The notes under the pieces are model-generated. The model was not told where the DNA came from. It was given only the letters and a program-made list of their open reading frames with translations, and did not search any database. From positions 1 to 11,627 of the forward strand of contig CABVEG010000026.1 in NCBI GenBank assembly GCA_902497185.1: a stretch of 11,627 nt of DNA, read 5' to 3'. Origin of the DNA: an uncultured Eubacteriales bacterium. Lineage in GTDB: Bacteria > Bacillota > Clostridia > Lachnospirales > CAG-274. Both the position numbers and the translations under genes were made by a program. Shown one piece after another: positions 6,754-11,627 of the stretch (the first letter of the stretch is position 1; each line of letters begins with the position of its first letter).

Positions 6754-8211
6754 TTATTCTTTAATATTTTCAACATACTGAATTGCCTGCTCAATTAATG
6801 TAATAGTTGCTTTTTGTGAATACAGATAATTTGTATTTACAATATCCTTTATAAAGTCATAAAAATTCCTGCAAATAGAGTATTGAGTTGTTGAAAAATA
6901 TTTAAGCTGCAATTTGGTGTCATTCCAGACCGTAAATTGAAGACAGCTGTCATTTTGAACTATAAGTGAAAGGCAATCGGAAATATTAAGGTTTACAGGA
7001 TTGATCGCCTGAATATTGTGGTTATTTGACTTAGCGTATTTTAAAAGACTTTTAAGTATAAAAAGACGTTCGTCTTTTTTGCAGGGTCTTGAATAGCCTT
7101 TTGGAAATTCTCGAATAACTCCTGTTTTGGCAAAATTAATAAGACTGTCCTTGTTAAATATTTGAATACTTGTAGTTATCTTTTTTAATTGAACAAGCCT
7201 TATGTTAAGAAGCTCTACAAGCTGTTCACGCATAAAAACGTCTTTTGGTATAACAGCGTTTATCATTTCTTTGGTAAAGTGCATTGAAAAGCAAGGCTCG
7301 TATTCAATGCAGAGATGAGTTTTGCAGTCGTTTTGATTTTGCACCAAGGTTTCAACAATATTTGGTACATTTGCGGCAACCTCCAAAAGCTTTTTATATT
7401 TTTGGAGCATACCATCACATAAATTATGTACCTTTTCAATTACTTTTTCATCACTTATAACCATAATTTCATTAAAGTCTGCGGAAACAAAGATTATTAC
7501 ATCAGACAAAGCTATAAAGTAAGGATAAGGTGTCAAATAGCTTTCATCAATTATTGAATTTACATATGTATAGTAAAATTCATAATTATCGGAATAGGAC
7601 AAAGCCAGGGGTAAAATGTTTTTAAAGGTTTGAAGATTGTAATTATCGTTTGTTTCGGCAGATGTATTTAATAAATCAATAAAAAGATTGATTTTTATGT
7701 CGTTTTTATACTGCTTTATAACACTGTCAATGTATGTATTTAAAAAGGGCTTGTTCATAGGAACATAAACATAAGCCTTGGATATTTCCCTGTTCATTTC
7801 TCTTATAATAAGCCTGCTTATAATAGGCTGTATGTTAAAGCTGGTATAAATAGTACTTATATCAGAAATATTGTTTGTATTTGGGGGCGGGGGATTCAGC
7901 AATGTGCTTTCATTGCTGCCGTAGGTATAATCGGAAAAAATCTTAAGCATATCTAAAATAAGAGTATTTGCGCTGTATTTGTAATGTCCCAGTGAATACA
8001 TTTGAAACAATACGGTAAGCTCGTTTTTGGCGCTTCTTGATATTGGCAGGCTTTCCATAATGGCATAAAAATGCTTGGGCTGCATTGTCCTTTTAAAATG
8101 CAGTATCATATGTAATGTGCTTTGGTTTATGCCGCTGGACTTAGCCAAGGAGTAAACCGTAATATTGTTTTCTTCTAAAATTTTTAATATTTTTTCTATA
8201 ACATATTCCAT
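6754..8211 (-). CDS. Unrecognised 485-residue protein with N-terminal helix-turn-helix
   Basis: I do not recognise the family. Residues about 5-68 form an XRE/Cro-like DNA-binding domain: SLAKSSGINQSTLHMILHFKR at 21-41 fits helix-turn-recognition helix, followed by a helix with LPISRSAKNELTVLF. A short Asn/Pro linker with NPPPPN at 106-111 leads to a large region of about 370 residues. That region alternates hydrophobic strands and helices, for example AYVYVPM at 146-152, DVIIFVSADFNEIMVISDEKV at 237-257 and a Cys-containing part at 296-307. There is no signal peptide or membrane segment, so it is cytoplasmic, probably a one-component regulator with a ligand-sensing C-terminal part; that is inference. 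The ATG at 8211 has AAGAGGTG five bases upstream. The gene is convergent with mnmG, 68 bp from its end. It has its own promoter and an inverted repeat upstream that may be its operator. Confidence 0.85.
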   Translation of the reverse strand: MEYVIEKILKILEENNITVYSLAKSSGINQSTLHMILHFKRTMQPKHFYAIMESLPISRSAKNELTVLFQMYSLGHYKYSANTLILDMLKIFSDYTYGSNESTLLNPPPPNTNNISDISTIYTSFNIQPIISRLIIREMNREISKAYVYVPMNKPFLNTYIDSVIKQYKNDIKINLFIDLLNTSAETNDNYNLQTFKNILPLALSYSDNYEFYYTYVNSIIDESYLTPYPYFIALSDVIIFVSADFNEIMVISDEKVIEKVHNLCDGMLQKYKKLLEVAANVPNIVETLVQNQNDCKTHLCIEYEPCFSMHFTKEMINAVIPKDVFMREQLVELLNIRLVQLKKITTSIQIFNKDSLINFAKTGVIREFPKGYSRPCKKDERLFILKSLLKYAKSNNHNIQAINPVNLNISDCLSLIVQNDSCLQFTVWNDTKLQLKYFSTTQYSICRNFYDFIKDIVNTNYLYSQKATITLIEQAIQYVENIKE

Positions 8212-8234
8212 AACATCACCTCTTGTTTTATAAA

Positions 8235-8263
8235 ATTATACATTAAATTTTTGAAAATGTAAA
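8235..8263 (-). promoter_or_regulatory. Promoter of the HTH protein gene
   Basis: On the minus strand, TTTACA (8263-8258) and TATAAT (8240-8235) are 17 bp apart, with one mismatch to consensus. Transcription would start near 8228, leaving a leader of about 17 nt that contains the ribosome-binding site. The -35 region includes TGTAAAT, which also occurs in the adjacent inverted repeat. Confidence 0.75.
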
Positions 8264-8270
8264 TATTAAT

Positions 8271-8305
8271 TCAATTTACAAAAAATAGGTTATTTTGTAA
8301 ATTGA
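8271..8305. repeat. 13-bp perfect inverted repeat, candidate operator
   Basis: TCAATTTACAAAA at 8271-8283 is the exact reverse complement of TTTTGTAAATTGA at 8293-8305, with a 9-bp spacer. The half-site centres are 22 bp apart, about two helical turns, which suits a dimeric regulator. The repeat lies directly upstream of the -35 box of the HTH gene. TTTACA and TAAATT within it also form a weak divergent + strand promoter (17-bp spacing), so binding there could affect both directions. It is not a terminator for either gene: it lies upstream of the one and far from the other, and the stem is too AT-rich. Confidence 0.65.
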
Positions 8306-8592
8306 GTGTGAAGTATTGAAGGTTTGGGTTGTATGGTTTAAAATTTTTGTAAGAAAATAATAAGTTTTTAATGAAGTGTATAAATAAGATCTTATTAAAT
8401 TAGAAACAGTGGATTTTATATACTGTCATTAAAGAATAGGAGGTTTTTAATGTTAAAGTTATTATGTTGAACTGTTGTATATGAATGGTAATATCAACAG
8501 GAATTATGGATTTTATGTCTGCGATAGTGGGTATATGAGCTTGTGCTGATTAAATTTATTTTTACTTATTAATGGTTGAGAGGAGAAAAAAT
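8306..8592. other. Intergenic region with a six-codon reading frame
   Basis: This AT-rich stretch separates the HTH gene from the next + strand gene. It contains a 14-bp perfect palindrome AATAAGATCTTATT at 8383-8396. A TATACT at 8419-8424 could serve as a -10 box without a good -35. A textbook AGGAGG at 8438-8443 lies six bases before an ATG at 8450, but that frame reads only M-L-K-L-L-C and stops at 8470. A 22-codon frame at 8481-8549 (M-N-G-N-I-N-R-N...) lacks a ribosome-binding site. Together these could be a leader peptide, a small peptide gene, or the remains of a gene. No tRNA or known riboswitch fold was recognised. Confidence 0.45.
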
Positions 8593-9132
8593 ATGGGAAT
8601 ATCTAAGTGGAAAGCAGGAATTTGGTTTATGGCGGCGGCTAATACGATACTTGCACCAATAGGATTGATTGCATCAATATGTATGACAATTGGTAATAAG
8701 GTTGGAGGTCAGACGACACATATGATCTCACAAAATGATATTACAGAAGGGATAAGTGTAATTATAGGATATGCTTTATGTGTATTTTTAGCTGTTGTGC
8801 TCTATAAATCGGAAAAAAAGAAATGCAATAACAACAAGGCACATATGAAATTGTTTGTAAAAGTTAGATTTAAGAGTTATTTAAAAGTTTTATTTATTTT
8901 CTTTTATATTTGGTTTTGGCTTGTCGGCAAGCTGTTAGGCGTAGATAAAGCCGTAGCTATGAAAAATAGAAAATATCCCGAATATGTTGAAGGTAAGGGA
9001 AGAGAAAATTATAAGGTGCTGATGAATGCAAGCAATAAGCCTTACATATATGTGAATGGTGAAATGAGAAATTTGAGAGATATGGGTGGATATTATCAGG
9101 ATGATTATGGTGAAACATACAGTTATGATTAA
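8593..9132 (+). CDS. Small membrane protein of unknown function
   Basis: This is a 179-residue protein that I do not recognise. Hydrophobic segments lie at about 8-34 (GIWFMAAANTILAPIGLIAS...), 52-71 (GISVIIGYALCVFLAVVLYK) and 97-116 (LKVLFIFFYIWFWLVGKLLG), so about three membrane spans are expected. A lysine-rich loop at 72-95 should face the cytoplasm. The tail of about 60 residues is soluble and rich in Tyr, Asp and Asn (ending DDYGETYSYD). The ATG at 8593 is preferred over an in-frame ATG at 8572 because GAGAGGAG at 8578-8585 fits it and nothing fits the earlier one. It lies 103 bp before the secreted M23-like gene, on the same strand. It could support export or regulation of those cell-wall proteins, but no sequence motif shows this. 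Confidence 0.8.
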   Translation: MGISKWKAGIWFMAAANTILAPIGLIASICMTIGNKVGGQTTHMISQNDITEGISVIIGYALCVFLAVVLYKSEKKKCNNNKAHMKLFVKVRFKSYLKVLFIFFYIWFWLVGKLLGVDKAVAMKNRKYPEYVEGKGRENYKVLMNASNKPYIYVNGEMRNLRDMGGYYQDDYGETYSYD

Positions 9133-9174
9133 TGGGTATTAAAATTATTGTAAGATCTTTATATTAAAGCGGAG

Positions 9175-9202
9175 TTTAGAAAGGTTACACTTTGCTTATA
9201 AA
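9175..9202 (+). promoter_or_regulatory. Possible weak promoter before the dockerin/ChW/M23 gene
   Basis: TTTAGA at 9175-9180 and TATAAA at 9197-9202 are 16 bp apart, each with some mismatch to consensus, and lie 34 bp before the GTG start. A TAAGATCTT motif at 9151-9159 sits just upstream, and the same nine bases occur at 8385-8393 before the preceding gene. The evidence is weak in such AT-rich DNA. Confidence 0.3.
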
Positions 9203-9235
9203 AATAATTATTGAAAAAATAAGGGGAAAATTAAT

Positions 9236-10870
9236 GTGCGTTATTTAAAAATAATTATTATAAGTATATTTTGGATGATGTTTTTCTGTGAAGCTGTTGT
9301 TGTTAAAGCGGAGGTTCAATTATCATATACAGATATAAACGGTGATGGAAGTAATGATAAGATTGACGCCGCCTTATTACTTAAATATTTATCGGGTGCA
9401 ACATCAGCTTCAAAATTAAATTTGTCAAATGCTGACATAAACAAAGACGGAAATATGGATATTATTGATGTTGGAGCTATACTTGCAGATGTAAATATTA
9501 TAGGTTATGGGCATATCGAAGGTGTTGGTTGGCAAAATAACATAAAATCCGGAGCTACTATTGGAACTACGGGACAGGAAAAAGGATTAGAAGCTGTAAG
9601 ATTAAAGTTAGCAGGAGGAATTGACGGAAGCATTGAATATTGTGCACACGTTCAGAGTGTGGGGTGGCAAAATTGGGTCAGCAATGGAAATTTGGCAGGG
9701 ACTACCGGTAAAACTTTACCTATTGAAGCAATTAGAATAAGATTAAAAGGAGCTATTTCAGATACATATTCTGTTGAATACAGGACACATATTACAGGTG
9801 TAGGTTGGCTTGGTTGGTGTGCTGATGGCGAAATATCGGGAAGTGTAGGTTTAGCACAACAAGCAGAAGCTTTACAGGTAAGGCTTGTAAAAAAGGATAC
9901 TTCAAGAAAATATACAAATGTATATAATGTTATGTTACCTAATTTAGCTGCAAGAGCACATATTTCGTTAAACGGTTGGCTGCCTTATGTTGGGTTAACT
10001 GATACAATAGGAACTGTAGGTGAAGGGAAAGCGTTAGAGGCTGTTCAATTAACTGTTGATTCCAAAAACAGCAACCTATTAGGGGGTATTAGATATAGAA
10101 CACATATTTCTAATGTGGGCTGGCAGAATTGGGTAAATGACGGGGCGATAGCGGGAACTACGGGGCAAACGTTGCCTATAGAATGCGTGCAAATAGAGCT
10201 GACAGGAGATATGACAAAATATTATGATGTTTATTACCGTGCTCATGTTGAAGAAATAGGTTGGATGGGTTGGACAAAAAACGGAGGTATGGCAGGGACA
10301 ACGGGCGGGGGAGCTCAAATGGAAGCGCTTCAGATAAAAATTGTATATAAAAATTCAACTGAAATATCACAAGGAGATGCATACAGAGTTTTAGAATCTA
10401 AGCCTACAAATACATTACTATATCCATTAAAGGGGAGTATAACAAGATCCTCAAGTGTTAAAACAAATGGATATTACTGTGATTATGTTGCTTCTTCCGG
10501 AACTGCCTTATATGCACCATCGAATGGTACGGTAGCTTTTAAGCAATGTTATGCCACATCGTATGGTAAACTTGCAAGTTATGGTAATTATATTGATTTT
10601 ACATCAAGTGATGGAACGTATACAGTCAGATGTGCCCATTTAAGCGGATTTAATGGTGTAGTTCTTCAATACACTTCTTCATTGTCATATCCATGCGGTG
10701 CAAGTAAATATACATGTAAATCAATAACAATTAAAACTAAAACAGTCAAGCAAGGGGAATTAATTGGTTATACGGGAAGTACAGGTAATGCCAGCGGACC
10801 ACATATGCACTTGGAAGTTAAGAAAAATGGTGTTGCAGTCAATCCTACATCTGTGTTTACAACTTGGTAA
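9236..10870 (+). CDS. Secreted dockerin - six ChW repeats - M23 peptidase-like protein
   Basis: This 544-residue exported protein starts with a signal peptide (1-25, cleavage near VKA-EV). A type I dockerin at about 30-88 follows, with two calcium loops, DINGDGSNDKID at 33-44 and DINKDGNMDIID at 67-78. Six clostridial hydrophobic-W repeats cover about 90-370; typical cores are G-V-G-W-Q-N-W and G-T-T-G-x-x-L-P-I-E-A. The C-terminal M23 (LytM/lysostaphin-like) domain spans about 395-542, with CDYVASSGTALYAP at 415-428, AHLS at 467-470 and GPHMHLEV at 521-528. M23 enzymes are zinc endopeptidases cutting peptidoglycan cross-bridges. The first zinc His, normally four residues before Asp416, is Gly412 here, so activity is uncertain. 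The GTG start at 9236 has AAGGGG at 9221-9226; an overlapping ATG at 9234 is out of frame and stops after four codons. The product probably attaches to wall or scaffold and acts on peptidoglycan; the CHAP gene follows after 54 bp. Confidence 0.93.
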   Translation: MRYLKIIIISIFWMMFFCEAVVVKAEVQLSYTDINGDGSNDKIDAALLLKYLSGATSASKLNLSNADINKDGNMDIIDVGAILADVNIIGYGHIEGVGWQNNIKSGATIGTTGQEKGLEAVRLKLAGGIDGSIEYCAHVQSVGWQNWVSNGNLAGTTGKTLPIEAIRIRLKGAISDTYSVEYRTHITGVGWLGWCADGEISGSVGLAQQAEALQVRLVKKDTSRKYTNVYNVMLPNLAARAHISLNGWLPYVGLTDTIGTVGEGKALEAVQLTVDSKNSNLLGGIRYRTHISNVGWQNWVNDGAIAGTTGQTLPIECVQIELTGDMTKYYDVYYRAHVEEIGWMGWTKNGGMAGTTGGGAQMEALQIKIVYKNSTEISQGDAYRVLESKPTNTLLYPLKGSITRSSSVKTNGYYCDYVASSGTALYAPSNGTVAFKQCYATSYGKLASYGNYIDFTSSDGTYTVRCAHLSGFNGVVLQYTSSLSYPCGASKYTCKSITIKTKTVKQGELIGYTGSTGNASGPHMHLEVKKNGVAVNPTSVFTTW

Positions 10871-10924
10871 AATACTTTCGCAATTTTAATCAATAAATTT
10901 TAAATATATGTAAGGAGATATTAA

Positions 10925-11627
10925 ATGAAGAAATGTAATAATAAAATTGGTGTTGTTTTAGTATACATGGCTGTTTTAATTTTTAACTTATTTTTTTCTG
11001 ATATTTCAAGTGCAGCCACGCAACAAGAATTGCTTGTAAATATAGCTGTAAGTCAAGTTGGAATACAGGAAAGGAGCGTAGGTTCTGACGATATATTTTA
11101 TAACGATTGGTATTATGGCCGCAGGGTAACAAACGGTTTTTCAGGTCAATACGCATGGTGTGCTGTTTTCGTGTCTTGGTGTGCTAATCAAGTAGGAATA
11201 TCAACTGATATAATACCGAAAACAGCAAGTACTACAAATATGAAAGATGGCTTAATAAGTAGAGGGGGTACACAACATTTAAAAGGATCCGGATATACAC
11301 CTCAAACCGGAGATATAATTTTCTTTGGCAGTAATGCAAGTCAACATGTAGGAATAGTTAATTATACTTCAGGGAGCACAGTTTATTATATAGATGGCAA
11401 CAATGTATCAATGAGTCCGCATGGTGTACATAGCAGTAGTTGCTCGCTTTCTTATAGCAGTTTGTGGGGATTTGTTACGCCTAACTATACAAATAATGTC
11501 ATTATAGATACAACACCGCCCATAAATGTAGTGGCAGATTTAGAAAGATCCAACTTTGTGATTGGAGAAAATATTACATTTTATTATGGAGCAGATAACT
11601 ATACAGGAGTATTTGTTCAAATTTATT
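10925..11627 (+). CDS. Secreted CHAP-domain peptidoglycan hydrolase, 5' part
   Basis: The gene runs off the right edge, leaving 234 complete codons. A signal peptide covers about 1-31 (MKKCNNK, hydrophobic core IGVVLVYMAVLIFNLFF, then SSA-A). Residues about 35-188 are a CHAP domain (NlpC/P60-like cysteine amidase or endopeptidase). The catalytic Cys is Cys79 in QYAWCAVFVSWCA, His141 is in SQHVGIV, and the polar third residue is probably Asn159 in YYIDGNN. PQTGDIIFF at 126-134 is a further family block, and the domain closes with LWGFVTP. After DTTPP at 196-200 an Ig-like or adhesion-type region begins and is cut off. It is exported and should cleave peptidoglycan amide bonds. The ATG at 10925 has AAGGAG at 10912-10917. 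The short gap after the M23 gene suggests one operon with complementary wall-cutting activities. Confidence 0.93.
   Translation, partial: MKKCNNKIGVVLVYMAVLIFNLFFSDISSAATQQELLVNIAVSQVGIQERSVGSDDIFYNDWYYGRRVTNGFSGQYAWCAVFVSWCANQVGISTDIIPKTASTTNMKDGLISRGGTQHLKGSGYTPQTGDIIFFGSNASQHVGIVNYTSGSTVYYIDGNNVSMSPHGVHSSSCSLSYSSLWGFVTPNYTNNVIIDTTPPINVVADLERSNFVIGENITFYYGADNYTGVFVQIY

Noticed and set aside
8271..8305. Inverted repeat as an intrinsic terminator
   Set aside because: It lies upstream of the minus-strand gene, the stem is almost all A-T, and no + strand gene ends nearby.
6681..8600. Mobile element carrying the HTH gene
   Set aside because: No transposase, integrase, flanking direct repeat or terminal inverted repeats were seen at the edges, so insertion is only an inference from gene order.

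Overview
The window is AT-rich DNA from a Gram-positive anaerobe of the Clostridia. Lachnospiraceae or a close relative is the best guess, because of the gene order, the heavy use of AGA for arginine, and a secreted protein that combines a dockerin with clostridial hydrophobic-W (ChW) repeats. The assignment comes from gene content and style only; no 16S or other phylogenetic marker was compared.

Positions 637-6685 hold the conserved cluster that usually sits beside the replication origin of Firmicutes: rpmH - rnpA - yidD - yidC - jag (khpB) - mnmE - mnmG, all on the + strand. It is tightly packed, with ATGA and TAATG overlaps. A near-perfect promoter (TTGACT, 17 bp, TATAAT) lies before rpmH, a hairpin lies between rpmH and rnpA, and a strong intrinsic terminator lies between jag and mnmE. 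The products serve translation (L34, RNase P protein, tRNA wobble-U34 modification by MnmE/MnmG) and membrane protein insertion (YidD/YidC, with the RNA-binding protein Jag). The most striking defect is that mnmE is broken by an apparent loss of one GATA unit from a GATAGATA tandem, while its partner mnmG is intact. Upstream of rpmH is the end of an unrecognised gene whose product contains two copies of a helix-turn-helix-like segment.

From 6754 onward the window looks like accessory DNA. Instead of rsmG, which often follows mnmG, there is a convergent gene for an unrecognised 485-residue protein with an N-terminal helix-turn-helix. It has a good promoter and a perfect 13-bp inverted repeat just upstream. 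A roughly 380-bp gap follows, mostly non-coding, with one well-placed ribosome-binding site that serves only a six-codon reading frame. Three + strand genes then follow: a small membrane protein with about three membrane segments, a secreted dockerin/ChW/M23 peptidase-like protein, and a secreted CHAP-domain amidase/endopeptidase with an Ig-like region that runs off the window. The last two are 54 bp apart and probably form a cell-wall-remodelling operon. Whether the regulator controls these genes is inference.
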